Of a DNA stretch of 64,000 nucleotides, positions 50,831 to 63,319 are shown piece by piece. The notes beneath the pieces were generated by a model. It saw only the letters and a program-made list of their open reading frames with translations. It was not told where the DNA came from and did no database searches. The DNA is from Lingula anatina. Its lineage: Eukaryota > Brachiopoda > Lingulata > Lingulida > Lingulidae. A program made the translations under genes and the position numbers. The DNA lies in contig NW_019775380.1 in assembly GCF_001039355.2 (NCBI RefSeq), forward strand, positions 62,001 through 126,000, written 5' to 3'. Every line of letters starts with the position of its first letter. The stretch's first letter is position 1.

Positions 50831-52234
50831 TCTATGTACTTCGTATATAAAGAGATACATTTAGCGGTCTCTTGGATAATCTTGAATGTTGTCTATACAC
50901 GTTTAGTTCCTTTAGACTTGAATGTGAGAATATAGAACGCGGTGCAATCACTCTTTTTTAATTCTTTTAAAAGTACTTTTATTTTCTTTTCTCGTTTTCA
51001 TTATCTTGACTTTTTAAGTCTTTTTTTCTGTACGTTATTTATCAAAATAAAGTACATTATGAATAACTTCAGTTCTACATGTAGTATAATATATGTGCGA
51101 TTAGTTTCGGAATCTGCTCAATATTTCACAGCAATGTTCTTAAACCATCATGTGTGAACTACTTTAACTTATAAACCAGTCTTTACAATTATCGCGCAGG
51201 TAACTGAATATCATTTACTTCATTAACAAATGTTGCTATGGATACTCGCATGTCTCCGTATTCTTCCATCGCTCGCTTTGTCCTAAACCACGAAAATGGC
51301 CAGTCATCTAAAATCATATAAAGTTTAGCGATAGCAAATGTGTGCAAACAAGTTTTGAGGCCTAGAATGAAACTCCGGCTGCATTAAGCATGTAGATAAG
51401 TTATAATGTTAATAGCTACATGTATAATCACCACTCTCATGGTACAGTGTCGGTGTTACCTGTCGGCCTTGAATAAACACAAATAATCGTTACTAGTAGG
51501 CTACCACTATGACATATCTAAGAAATGACCAGAAGACACACTCCAACCACTCCCAGGCGGCGCTGGTGGCAGGACTGTGTTGTTTCGGTCGCACGGCAGG
51601 GTTCAAAACATTTTCGAAAAATTCCAGAATAGGGACGTCGATCTCAGCGAAGTCCAAATCCCAAGTTTTGTCACAGTAGTTGCTCAGCTCTTTTACATAG
51701 TACCTCTCCTGTCCCTTTTTTCCGATATGCTCAACGAAAGATGTTCTGCGATCCTCTTACCCTCTGTGTTGTTCTGAAGATACATGTAACACTTTAAAAA
51801 AGAGTTATAACAAACGTTCGTAGGACAAAGGCATATTAAATACTTTGAGGTAAAATGATAACCTCTACGTAGGCCTACAAATTTGTATTTTTGCGTCAAA
51901 ATGCAAAACAACCATTGTTCCCTCTCTATCAGTTAAGTGAAAATTATATGATATGATATCGCTATGGGGGGCGGTTGGACAGTCAGATTGTCATAGACGC
52001 TAAGAAATTAAAAGCGTTATTAACGGTCTCTTAATTGTGGTAACGGTGTGGTTTATGAGCCTCTAAAATTTGGAAGGACAGGTTTAGCGTCTCTCGCTGT
52101 CGCGCGCACGCCCGCGAGCGTGTGTGAGTGTGACGTATTACAATGTACTTGCTAAAATGAGTCTCACTTCCCAAGAGATCTATGAAATACGAAGTATGAT
52201 TCAGCAGTGCACAAAATGTATTTTTCTTTAACTA

Positions 52235-52490
52235 GAAAAGCACTCCGAGAGCGCAGACCACCGCTAAGGCAGCAGAGTCTCCACCCAATGCCGTTTCACC
52301 CCTTCATTCTATAATGATTTAGTTTTTTTATTTTTGATTATTGATTGATTAATGATCCGGACGGTTCTTGAAAATTCTGACGGTTCTTGAAAATTTAATC
52401 AAAATCGGTCCGTAACTTTTTCTGTAATGTTGCTAACAGACAGACAGACTAACGGAACCAAAAACATAACCTCCTTGGCGGAGGTAAAAA
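52235..52490. mobile_element. Dispersed-repeat relic ending in CCTTGGCGGAGG
   Basis: The left side reads GAGAGCGCAGACCACCGCTAAGG and the right side ends AACCTCCTTGGCGGAGGT, so the ends are roughly inverted repeats of each other. The inner stretch AAAATCGGTCCGTAACTTTTTCTG followed by GACAGACAGAC is a word combination I associate with widespread interspersed repeats of aquatic animals. The family cannot be named from sequence alone. Confidence 0.45.
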
Positions 52491-54325
52491 TCCCCACATT
52501 ATAAACTAATGACGAAGTAACAGCATTTGGTGAGGGCATGCAATCCTAGCTCTAAGTCATTTATGTCAATACCATAGGCCACCATGACCATGTTATTTGC
52601 ATAACAACAAGTCGTTCATCGTAGTGCGAGCTGTCTTCCCGAATGCTCACTTGGCAGTTAGACAGAGGCGGGTGTAGACGCAACAGTATTTGTGGTGCAG
52701 ATAGAAGGTCGAGCTTTTATAAGGCATGGAAGCAAATGTATGTTTGTGAGTATCACTATTTCTTCATCAACCGCAGCCATTACATACTAAATGCGCAGAA
52801 GAGTGAGAAAAAAATATTTACGACAAATATTTATGACATGAATCCTTTTACTATATTCCCATTGTTACTCGTAAGTCACTCAGAATGGTAGAAATTATTG
52901 CTTACGGTGCATTGGAACTCCAAATGTTCAGGATAAACGGCGCATTCATCTGCCTTTTGATGATAACCTAAGGTTGCTTGAAATCCTCTGCACTTTTCAA
53001 CCATCTGTTTGAACATTTTGTATGTCCCGGCCTTGACAATTAATTTTGAATATTTTGACCTAATTCAAAATGTCGAAAATTACCATCCAAATTAATTAAT
53101 TGGATGCTGCTTGTCACCGTTTTGAGCTTCTGATCCAAGGATTTCGAGTGCTCATTGCACAATGATTGACAGATACATATTTTACACAGCCTGTCGTCTC
53201 CATTGTGCCGTGTCGTGTATGTGCATTATATTTGTTATAATTTTCGAAGAGAATTTGTAAATGATCTTTCTCTAAAATGCGCCAACATGTACTACAACAC
53301 GTGTTATAACTTTTAATACAAAGAGGAATATATTAACGGTCGCAGCAATAACCTCACCCACTCTGCAAATGAAACGGGTTGTGCTATCAATGTTACTTTT
53401 TTAACAAGAGGCCTCAATTAGTTATATCATTAACTAATTCCACATCATAATTTTGGTTTTGCGCTAGCTGAACCTGAACATCAGACTAGTAAATAAACGT
53501 GCACGCCATTCCATTTATATGTGCCCTCTGCCTTGTGATATTACATGCAATATTAGAATGTAGAGAGCCTGTCTATTTAGTTCAAAGTTATGAACATTAT
53601 TTTATCTTTTCAGGGGCTCAACGAGATTCTGCACAGCATCCGCCTGAAAGCAACCTATGAAGTCTAGCCTTTGTTTCATACACAGGAACCCACGCTCCTT
53701 CGTACATCTATTATATGAAAACTCAATAAAAAAGCTTTGTAATTTGGCGTTTTATTTTTCATTTTGTTATGAAATTATTATGATAAGGATAGTAGTAATA
53801 ATAATGGAAAATGAGTTATTTTTAGTGTTTGAGGACTTTCAAATTCAATCTGATCTGTAAATAATGTCGATGTTTTTGTGTTTGACGGTTTTCTGTGATA
53901 GCTAAATTTTAAATAGTTGTAAAATGACCAGTATTTTCTAAATAACCCCTCCAAGCTGTTTTAGCGCACTGAAATAAAATATCTAAAATGGTTTCCAACG
54001 ACCTACATTTTATAGTTCAAATTTATATAAATTTACAATCCTGGATTTAAAAAAATTCACATGAGACTTTTGTTCTTTAGCATGTGGAACTATTCTTATA
54101 TAGGGAGGGTCCCTTTTTGACGGGTTTTGAATTTTGCTATCGTGAATTGTTTTAATTTGGCGGCCTATTCTTAGTATAAATAATTTGATATTTGAACGTA
54201 ATAATGAAAATGTGGGATGATTCTGATGTAAGGCTGAAATTGGCAAAAAAAATTATTTCTGAGGGAAAAACGGAACAATTTTTTCAGTTCCTGTTCTCTG
54301 AACCAAATTGGGATAATTACAAGTC

Positions 54326-54551
54326 TCACCCTACCTGCCACCCCTTCTTATGCAATGTACTCACACCACCTGTCACCCCTCTAATGCAATGGACTCACCC
54401 CACCTGTCACCCCTTTCAAATGCAATGGACTCGCCCCACCTGTCACCCCTCAAATGCAATGGACCCGCCCCACCTGACAACCCTCAGATTGAGTGGATTT
54501 TCTCCACTTTACCCCTCCAGTAGAATGTATTCCCCCAACTTGTCAATCAGA
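54326..54551. repeat. Minisatellite, unit about 33-36 bp
   Basis: About six degenerate units of the pattern CACCTGTCACCCCT followed by AATGCAATGGACT. The middle three are the best preserved; the last two have decayed (TTGAGTGGATT, GTAGAATGTATT). The open frame 54192-54554 is a product of this repeat. Confidence 0.85.
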
Positions 54552-55682
54552 TGACCGTGGCGTACTATTTAACCATACTTGCTTAAATCATGTCACTGCT
54601 AAACCTTTTCACTACTCCTGTTTTGGCTGACCTTGTACGCAATTTATTAGAATGAATTTTCTGAAATGAAGTTAAAACAATCCAGTAATTCATCACAAAC
54701 GCCAATCAACTATCAGGATTACTTGAAAACACCTTTTTAATAATTTTGATAAATCTTATTACATAAATGAAGTCTATTTTTATAGGTTTTTTAAAACCTT
54801 TTCTTTCGGGTAGGTACCGACTGCCCGAGGGTTCTTAAATCCTCATCGTTCAAGTCGCCGACTAACCCCAACCCCAATTTGTAATCAGCCACTAGGTGTA
54901 GTTAAGACAGGGCATGACGCAGGCTTGTTGCCCAACGTTATATCGACAGCGTATGGCGCAACTACTGCCTTGCTATATTGGTAAATATAACCGACACATA
55001 TCTTTTTTTTATTTTTATAACACTGTTAGAACGTTTTAATACTAGATGTGATGATTAAAGTTGTGCAAATTGTAGTGATGCAAAATATGAAATCCTTTGT
55101 TCATGTATTTTTGCCAAAATTAACAAAAATGTATAATTTGTAAATTTCATCAAAATTTATATACCTTAATAGAACTTGCTGGCAACGTTTCTCGAATCAA
55201 TGGCGGTGACAGTGGCAGTGTAGAATAACGTTATCTTAACACTTGTTGATGGTCTAACCAATATATAACCCTGTTATCAAAACGTTCTGTGTAAGCTGGG
55301 TATTCGTTACCTTCATTATTTTCCATGTGTTAAAAACGTTTATTAACAAGAGATCTAATATTATATCTATGAAATCAAACATGATTTTTTTTATTTTTAA
55401 ATAAACTCAAATGCCACTTAATAGATTTTTATTAACGATAACAAATGATGAGTTATTTCTTTAAAAGTAACTACAAAAATTTCAACCTTAAAGGTACACT
55501 CCATGGGCTTGAAAATCCCCCAAACGCCATCCACAGCAGTGACCCCCCTTCAATTCCTGAAAAAAATCGCACCAATGGTCCCCCTCTTGCAATTAGAAAT
55601 TTGACTGGCTGAATCATAGTTCATAGTTCAAATACCACCGTTCGCCCTCTAAATTACCAAGAAATTTCGGGGCCCTTCAGCA

Positions 55683-55742
55683 GGCCCCGAACCTCACGCC
55701 AAGGGAGAGGGGGGGGGGAGGTAAATCCTGGATCCGCCCCTG
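55683..55742. mobile_element. Putative end of a hAT-type element (GGATCCGCCCCTG)
   Basis: The sequence CCTGGATCCGCCCCTG ends at 55742 and is the reverse complement of CAGGGGCGGATCCAGG, a terminus I recognise from hAT-like non-autonomous elements. The other end is not evident, and a (TTA)n run follows directly, hiding any target duplication. Confidence 0.4.
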
Positions 55743-55773
55743 TATTATTATTATTATTATTATTATAATTATA

Positions 55774-55813
<40 letters not shown>
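55743..55813. repeat. (TTA)n microsatellite
   Basis: About 70 bases of TTA units with a short ATAATTATAATTA interruption. Confidence 0.9.
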
Positions 55814-56491
55814 GGTCGATTCAATGGAACCATACTCAATTTGCTACTTTTTAGCATCGACGTTCTTCGGGTTGCAAATATTCTCTTTATTTGTGTTACA
55901 GGGTGAACCAAAAAACAGAACCCATAAAAATTGTATTAAATCCTACAAAGGACCAGGCAAAATACATTTGTACAGGTAGACTCTTCTAAGACTTTACAAG
56001 AAAAATTTTTGCATAGATTTACAGTGTAGATCTATTGTAAAATATTATTCTAAACCTATTAGTGCTGCTTAACTATGTTTGTCTTTGATTTTATTTATTT
56101 ATTTATTTTTATTTTTTCTTTTTAATCTTTTTATTGCCAGAGTAATTTTGTTTTGTGGCCAGTTTTTTTTTCAGATAGTTTTGGATATTCTGCACCGATA
56201 AAACGCGCTGAATGCACCAAAGACCTAAAATTTATTATAATCATTATTATGTCTGTTGAGGCGCGACAGACGTTGTTGCTGTAAGAGTCACAAGCCACAA
56301 ATCCTCCACTTGCGCAGAAGTATTACGCGCAACCGTGTCCTCTGCACCCGGAAGTATGATAAACAAGCAATCGGCTTTTAGAAGTGAACATGAAAGTTTG
56401 TTGGAGTTAAGATTTAGACCATCGCCCGCTATATATGTACGTTTTTTAAATAACAACAATCGACTGAGTGTGTTATATTGATGAAGAAAGA

Positions 56492-58421
56492 ATGTCCCAG
56501 TCGGTAAGTATAGTTTATCGAACTTGAAAAGATTTTAACGCTTATTTGACTTTGTATTACTACTTGTTTTACTAATATAGTAGTGAAATAGTGATGTCTC
56601 AAGTGAATATATTCGTAGTGACATTACTATTTTATTACCCGTATGTATTAGTAGTAGAAGCAATATAGTAATTCCACCACTACTTCTACTTCATCACTGT
56701 TACTACTGCTACTGCCAGTCGGGCCATACACTCAGTATACTTACATGTAAATATTTGGTTGTGATTATTTTTCTCCATTTCCCAGATATTTAATATTTGT
56801 TATAGAACTGACCTCAGCCTTTACTCTCCATTTTTCTTGGACTGGATATGCACCTAGCAAAGTATACTATAGTACGAGAGAAGAGTCACTCGGCAACTTA
56901 CTCAGTAGCTGTCAAGTTAACACTACTCCGATTACTACTGGTGCCCTCCCTCCCGTCTCCTGCATACTGGTATTAAATAGGGACTTTGTAAGAAATACAA
57001 AATTTGACTCTAAAGACATTGGCCCTTGGGATTCTGGAAATTGATAGAACTTTTTTTTTTTCCTCGTAGACCGTAAATTCTGCGATTACAGCAAAACAAT
57101 CACCATCGGTCAGACAGATATATAATCAGTTGTAATCAAAGTGAGAGGGGGGAATAGTTGGGAACATGAAAAAAAACTTTATTCACTGCTGGACTACGAA
57201 AGAAAAAATACAAAGTCTGATTTTGATAATATTTTAATATTTTAATATGGGCCCAGTAGCTATACACACATAGTAGAGACGTTGGTTAACTTGTGTGTAT
57301 GGTACAGAATTAATATGCCAAGTCTTAAATTTAAGATAGTATATATATATATATATTGTGCCTACATCATTACACCCCCATTTAGAATGAGTTCAAAAGA
57401 AGGCGCTTGGTATCAAAATTGTTTGGCCAGAACAGGGAAGTAAAAAGCAAATGAATTTAAGTCTGTGCTTTAACATGTGTTTTTAACATTTCATAAATGA
57501 AGACAATATAGATCTTAGCAGGATTAATGCCAGCAAGAGGCATAAAAACAAGCATGTCAAATTCTTTACAGTTGAAGCATTAGAAGCAGGAATGAGCAAA
57601 GCCCTAAAAGAATTTTAACAAGGAACCACTCACAATATATATGTATATGTCAAATGTCATGTATCCCATATGCTTGTTTCTTGTCAAGGTGACAATATAT
57701 TATTTTAACATGGTGGTATTAGATTTACAAGAGTACTGACTTTAATCAACTGTTTTCCAATATCTAAGACTGGGTTTCCATTCTTATATCGATCCATCTG
57801 GATTGACCTAACTCCCTGGGGGTTCATGCTAAATTGCTATCAGCTCAAGAGGCTTAAATGTCTGTCACGCCTACCGAATTAGCTAGGGTAAAGATAATTA
57901 CCCCCTAACAGCTTTACTAGACGAGACAGACAGTTAAGCCAGTTATGTTGAACGCAATTTAGTGAGACTCCCCAGGGAGATAGATCGATCCGAATATGGG
58001 AATTGTTCATAAAATGTTTTCTTAACAAGAAGAGAGATTGCAATAAATGTTAACATAGCCTCATGCATATCAGAGTCAATAACTTTGGCATTCTAGACCC
58101 ATAGTGACCTTAAGTAAAGAAACTGTAAATACTGGGGATAAGCTGGTAATCTTATCAGATAATGTTGCTCAGGAAACTCTTGACTTGTGACGTTTTTTAA
58201 TCACTTGGCACAGGCGAGATTATGTGTCTGTTCCGGTATGTGTACATGGGAACTGTTTTTGTATTCAAGATTTATGTGAAAGTTAGCACTGTTATGAGCT
58301 TTCACTTAGCTGTAGCTGGCCTACTGACTTCTACTTAATAAGTAAATTGGGTACATGAGTTTTTTTATTTATTCATATTTGATCTTCTGATGCCTTAGTG
58401 ATGTGTATCAGGTGTTTAATT

Positions 58422-58468
<47 letters not shown>

Positions 58469-61400
58469 TAAGTAAAGCATTAAATTTTGAGAGTGAAATA
58501 TTTTATTCACTATGGGGTGTATTAACATCATGTTTTATACATGAGGACCTAATGACATTCCAACAATGTAATAAACTATAGCTCATGGAGATGGTAGACC
58601 TTTAAATAATTTTATGTTTTTGTACATGTGTATTTACCAGTATACTATGTATGGAAGTGATTTAAGTTCATTTACGTACTGTAATATGCACTTGTGAAGC
58701 GGTTTAGTCAGTGTTTGCCTCTTAGGAAAATTAGTTGCTGGACCAAAAGTCCAGCCATCTTGAAAAGTAGCTGGACTGAATGTCTGCCGGGTGGGAAAAC
58801 TTCTCAGCCCGTTCTGAAAGTTGTCAGCCCTGGGCAGACGGTCCAGCCTTAATTTCTAACACTGGGTTTAGTGTATTCATTATAGAATAGTGATTTTTAT
58901 GGTGTAAGTACTTCTAAATTTGTTTCGTCATGTCTTTAATTTTTTTGTATTTATTCATCCTAGGGAGTGGAATCTAGAAAGCCAGTGGGCATTGGTGCAT
59001 TGAAGTCTATGTTTGACCAGCAGCCAGTTGCTCATACTGTTTGTCCTCCAAAACCAGGAACTGGACCAAAACCCTGGAAAGCACCTAAACCAACTGGGCC
59101 TAAGCCATTAACAGCACAGAAGCCTAGCTTGGCAGTCAAACCTTCTTTTCCTGCAAAACCAGTTGCAAATTCAACAAAAAATAACGAAGTTGAGTTATCA
59201 GTAAATAACGAACTTGCATCAAGGCTTAAAAGCTTAAAAAAGACAGGTAATAGTGTCAATGAAAATGACTCTTTCAAAAGACAGGAAACTTCTACAGAAA
59301 TAACTGAAACATCACCAGCTGTGTCTCCAGACTCAGATTCAACATCAAAGAACAAACGGAATAGCCAGTTAAAGATTCCAGATATATTTCAGAAAAATGA
59401 TATTGTTGTAAAAAATGAGGGCAAACCTTTACTCCCAGCTAAGCCTGCAGTTGCTCCCAAGGGGAAGGCTATTTTAAAAGATATTAAAAATGAACCAGAA
59501 AAAAGTGATATTGAAACAAAAAAAGATGCAGATAATAAACAAAATGATAGAGACTCAGATAAACCTGAAAGTCCAAAATCCAAATTGGAGGATCAAACTG
59601 ATATAAACCACAAGGAATCTAGTTCAGAATTTCCACCGAAAGTTACAAGATCTTACAAAAAGCCAAAAGAATGTGAGAGTGCAGCAGAAACAAAAACTGA
59701 TGAGAATCAAAGCTCAAATAATATTTCTAATGGTTCAGAGGGAGACAGTTATGAGTCTATTGCTCTTCCTTCCTTTGCATCAATTGGTGTGAAACCCCCA
59801 GCCAAGCCACCAAGATTAGACCATGTTCAGCTCCATAGCAAGCACAGGGAATTTGAGGATGAAGTTACAAGGAGGGAAAGAGAAGAAATTAACAAACGAC
59901 GCCTTCCGAGTCTGCCAAAAGGTTTGTTGGTGATACATTTAATTGATATAAGCATATAAACTTGATGTTGTCATTGCAAGAATTGCAGTCATGCATGGTG
60001 TTTAAAATTTTGAGACCTACAGTAATTGTCTGTTGGCAGAACTGATATTTGGCTGCAAGCTGATAGCTCAATATTCTCGCAATGTTAAGATAATTATATT
60101 TTGCCGAGCTTTTTGCATGGAGTGTTGAATTGTTGATTAGCTGTGTGATTGTTACGGTGGCATGCTTGACACTGATCTCTCACTTCATGCTTCCCTGCCT
60201 GGGTGAACCTAACATATTGAAATATTCATGATCGCTCGAGTGATATGATCTAGATCTATATAAATAATATTTCAACTGGATCCTTTAAAATAAGAATGCA
60301 TGTAACTATAGATGTTATTTTTTAACAGAAAGAATTGGGAATGCAACATAGAAATTTAAATTAAAAGGGAAGTCCTGACAATTAGTAGGAAGTTCCATTT
60401 AGCTGTTGAAAAAATACAAGCAGCATCCTTTTGAGTACATGTACTGTTTGCCAAGTAATGAACCGTGTTCTACTTCCTCATTCCTTAATATAGGATTGTA
60501 ATGAATAAACAATGCAGTTGTCAACATGAGTACCTCTTCATGGAATATGACTAATTTCAGGGTGTGGAGACAGGCAGGAAAGGTTCAATATTAATGTGTT
60601 TTGTTATTTTTGTGTTTTTTAGATAATATCTAATGATCTAAATTAGACAAAAAGAGCTATGGGAAGTTTAAACTGAATAGTGCCTGATTGTTTTGAATAA
60701 TATAAGTCACATAGATCTTAGACTTTGGACTTGAATGTTCTAGCCAATTGCTTATCTGCAGAACAATGTGAAGCATTGTAAATGCTTATCTGTCTAAAGG
60801 ACCATTCCCATAACCCTGTTGTACTAGCAGGAACGATCTATCTCTGAGGGGACTCTCACCAAATTGTATTTATTTTAAGTGTGGATGATAGTTAATTCAG
60901 TTTCAGCAGCTTCAGTGGGCGTGACAGACATTAAGCTGCTGAAACTGAATGCAATTTAGCGAAAATCCCTTCAGAGTTAGATCGATCCAGCTAGCATGAT
61001 GGGTTTATGGGAACCCAGTCTAAGCTGCAGAGATAAAAACATGACCGTGATGTGGGTTATTTCATCATGTGATTGTTCTAGAAGGGAAAGAAAATAGTTT
61101 GGTCTTCTAAAGGTACTTACTTAGTACTTAGGTCCTCTTGTCCAACGTAGGACATTGGGCGGCAAACTTTTTCAAACTTGTCCGGTCGGCAGCGGCCCTC
61201 GCTATCTCCTCCCACCTGATGATGCCTCTTTGCAGGTCATTCTGGAAGGTTCTCCTCCAGGTTATCCTCGGTCTACTTTGTTTGCGCTTGCCTCCCGGTG
61301 GTACCCAAGTCATAGCCGTTTTTGTATGCCTCTCAGCTTATAGTTGAATGATGTATCTCTGTTTTAGAACCTTATAAAATTTCGACATTCATATTATACA

Positions 61401-63172
61401 ATCTAACAAATTTATAGAACCTAACTATTCCACAGATTTATGAACCCATGCTATACTATGCACTGTGCTTGTGCATGTTTCACACTACGTCTTCAGCTGT
61501 AAAATGAAAACAACTGACAACAAACAACACAATTTGCATTTTCTTTTTTTAAGAAAAACAAAACAAAACTGAAAAATCCACGTGCCTTACTAGTACATTT
61601 ATCAATGAAAATATTGATATTTATGTATGCTATGCTTGGGACATCCCTCTCCCCTCCAAAAAAATTATAAATAAATAAATAAATAAAAAGAAAAAAGAAA
61701 AACAGTGATGTTGAAAAGTTCCATTAATTTTGTGAATAATAAAGATTAAAAGTTCTTTTATCACATACTTACCAAAAATCTTTTTACTTATGAGAGATAT
61801 TTTAATGTGAAATTGGCCATCTTCATCAGTCTGAATGTGACAGAGGTGGCATAGTGTCATTAAGTCAGCACTAGGGGAGGAAACAGCTCTGAGATTTCTT
61901 GAGCAGTGACACCACGCCACCTGTATATTGCATGGAGACCGATGAAGATGACAGATGGCACATTGAAATGTCTTTTGTGAGTGAAAAGATTTTTTAAAGT
62001 TTGTAACAAAAGGACTTTTGATCTGCAAGGGAAAATGAATTTTTGTAATACGTGGATTTTTCAGTTTTGTTTTGTTTTGCTTAAAAAAAGAAAATGCAAA
62101 TTGTGTTGTTTGTTGTCAGTTGTTTTCATTTTACAGCTGAAGACGTAGTGTGAAACATGCACAGTGCATAGCATAGCATGGGTTCATAAATCTGTAGAAT
62201 AGTTAGGTTTTATAAATTTGTCAGAATGTAAAATTTGAATGTCGAAATTTCATAAGGTTCTAAAACAGTAATAAGATATATTGATTCCTGTTAAAAAGTA
62301 TGTACAGTGTATCTGTTTTGTCTGCATTTCAGAAATAGAAGAAGAACTGGGCCCAGATGAAGTCTATGATGATGTAGGAGAGGCAGATTCCTTCAGACCA
62401 GTGTCATTAATGTAAGAAAATAACATGTTTGTTGCAGAACCATAGCTGTAATTGTTTGGCATAAAAGTTATATTTTGGTGGTGACCAAATTTGAATTGAT
62501 GAAAAGGAAAGGTAGAATTTTCTTAATGGTAGTTTAAAATTTAGTATGAGTTGCCTTATTGGACAGTCAGTGGTAGTGAGGAACATCCTGTTGTACCTAT
62601 ATCATGCCCAGAAAATTGTATTTTATTTATGGTAACTTTTGAGCTTAAAAAAGGGAAATTAGAGCTGAAAGGGGGAGTTTAGAGTATAGATTGTAATTGA
62701 TAAACCACTTTTAGTAGAGTAGTATTTTGTCAAATCCAATATATTAATCAATTATTTAATTATTTTCCTTTTCAATTTTCAGCCCAACCTTGGAGGAAGA
62801 GGAAGAGCTAGGAGACAGTTTGGGTCCTGATGAGATCTACCAGGATGTAGACGGCAGTGAAGACAATGGGGGCAGTGCTGGACCTATAAATTTCCACAGT
62901 GGGAGAGGAGACACAATCTTAGAAGAAGGTATATAGTGGATTTATATTTGTATACTAATGCTCAGTGTACCTGATACGTAGGATTGTTATGAATTCACAA
63001 TGTGAGATTACGTGAGCCTGTCAAAAATGATGTTATAAATCTGGCAAGACAAGAAAAATAAAATGTATAAAAGAATGAAATATATTTTGTTGTCCATATT
63101 TTGTGTAATAAATGTAAGTGTGAATTCCTTTTAGATGAATCAGAAGAAGAATTTGAACCATATGATGATAAT
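56492..63172 (+). CDS. FYB1: ADAP/FYB-like SH2/SH3 adaptor, 5' part of the gene
   Basis: Exons: 56492-56503 (MSQS, phase 0), 58964-59921, 62333-62411, 62783-62928, 63135-63172; phases join and give 411 residues so far, continuing past the window. The short first exon is inferred: ATGTCCCAGTCG/GTAAGT joins in phase 0 to GVESRKPVGIGALKSMF, matching the start of vertebrate FYB-type proteins in style. Exon 2 is a disordered Lys/Pro-rich region (repeated P-K-P, VKPPAKPPRLD SH3 ligands) with a tyrosine in GDSYESI and a charged helix before PSLPK. Exons 3-5 carry the phosphotyrosine motifs EVYDDV and EIYQDV plus PYDDN; YDDV is the SLP-76 SH2-binding motif of ADAP. Helical SH3 domains would be downstream. 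Role from the family: scaffold linking tyrosine kinases to actin and integrin control. PRAM1-type is the alternative name. Confidence 0.8.
57769..58004 (+). mobile_element. hAT-like MITE, member 2
   Basis: Intron 1 of the FYB-like gene. Contains CCTAACTCCCTGGGGGTTCA and AGTGAGACTCCCC, both present in reverse orientation in the element at 18399-18609. Ends are imperfect inverted repeats around CCATTCTTATATCGATC and GATCGATCCGAATATGGG. Limits are approximate; no clear target duplication. Confidence 0.7.
58420..58470. repeat. (TTTA)n microsatellite
   Basis: About twelve TTTA units in intron 1 of the FYB-like gene. Confidence 0.9.
60798..61017 (-). mobile_element. hAT-like MITE, member 3
   Basis: Intron 2 of the FYB-like gene. 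Inverted ends of about 50 bp (left CATTCCCATAACCC ... CGATCTATCTCTGAGGGGA; right, complemented, TTCCCATAAACCC ... CGATCTAACTCTGAAGGGA). GTCTAAA/GTCTAAG at about 60791-60797 and 61018-61024 is the target duplication. Shares GGGCGTGACAGACA and the ATCGATC end motif with members 1 and 2. Confidence 0.75.
61128..61340 (-). mobile_element. 3' relic of a LINE reverse-transcriptase ORF
   Basis: The minus-strand frame reads WVPPGGKRKQSRPRITWRR, then WEEIARAAADR, a run of hydrophilic residues and a TAA at 61128. The P-P-G-G-K-R-x-x-x-R-P-R-x-T-W-R-R followed by A-x-D-R block is the well-known C-terminal tail of many non-LTR retrotransposon ORF2 proteins. Only about 60 codons survive, so it is a 5'-truncated, dead copy. 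It lies in FYB-like intron 2, directly next to the inverted-repeat unit at 61359. Confidence 0.8.
61359..62268. mobile_element. 910-bp unit with about 220-bp terminal inverted repeats
   Basis: Left arm 61359-61583 (starts CTGTTTTAGAACCTTAT) and right arm 62050-62268 (ends GGTTCTAAAACAG) are reverse complements over their whole length, with small indels near GTGCTTGTGCAT and ATTATACAATC. The inside (61584-62049) is unique and contains an exon-like frame on the minus strand. I find no clear target duplication. It may be a DNA transposon with cargo, or an inverted duplication of local DNA. It lies between exons 2 and 3 of the FYB-like gene. Confidence 0.75.
61773..62022 (-). pseudogene. Exon-like Cys/His-rich reading frame inside the inverted-repeat unit
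   Basis: On the minus strand a 250-nt open segment lies between an acceptor (CCCTTGCAG) and a strong donor (TTTG/GTAAGT), phase 0 in and 1 out, 83 codons. It contains FQCAICHLH, VAWCHCSRNL and LCHLCHIQTDEDGQFHIKI, a pattern that could form a zinc ribbon followed by beta strands, as in OB-fold DNA-binding proteins of the RPA1 type. The family is not established. No partner exon is visible in the window. It could be a captured host exon, a transposon gene fragment or a chance frame. Confidence 0.4.
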
Positions 63173-63318
63173 GTAAGTGTGTTGTTATTGTTGTTGTTGT
63201 GACTATTATATTTATTTATGGATGAAATTGAATCATATCTGTATTATATACATTTAAAAAAAATTCTCAAGCACATGCTCCAAGTATAGCATGTAATCTT
63301 TCATAACATAAGTAATTG

Positions 63319-63319
63319 N
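63319..63319. other. Single N joining two sequence blocks
   Basis: One undetermined base; to its left is FYB-like intron DNA after exon 5, to its right the sequence equivalent to 59631 onward restarts. Same kind of junction as at 13635. Confidence 0.85.

Larger units (their letters stand above)
50474..56491. other. 6-kb intergenic region, no gene seen
   Basis: Between the divergent propeller-enzyme and FYB-like genes. No open frame in it resembles a protein family; the longer ones (54192-54554, 52643-52891, 55654-55911) run through repeats. It contains several repeat elements listed separately. Confidence 0.5.

Noticed and set aside
55654-55911. Asn-rich minus-strand frame
   Set aside because: The poly-Asn run is the translation of the (TTA)n microsatellite next to a transposon end.
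56481-56483. Upstream ATG as start of the FYB-like protein
   Set aside because: Its frame would meet TAG soon after joining exon 2 (GGA GTG shifted to G AGT GGA ATC TAG). The ATG at 56492 joins in phase 0.
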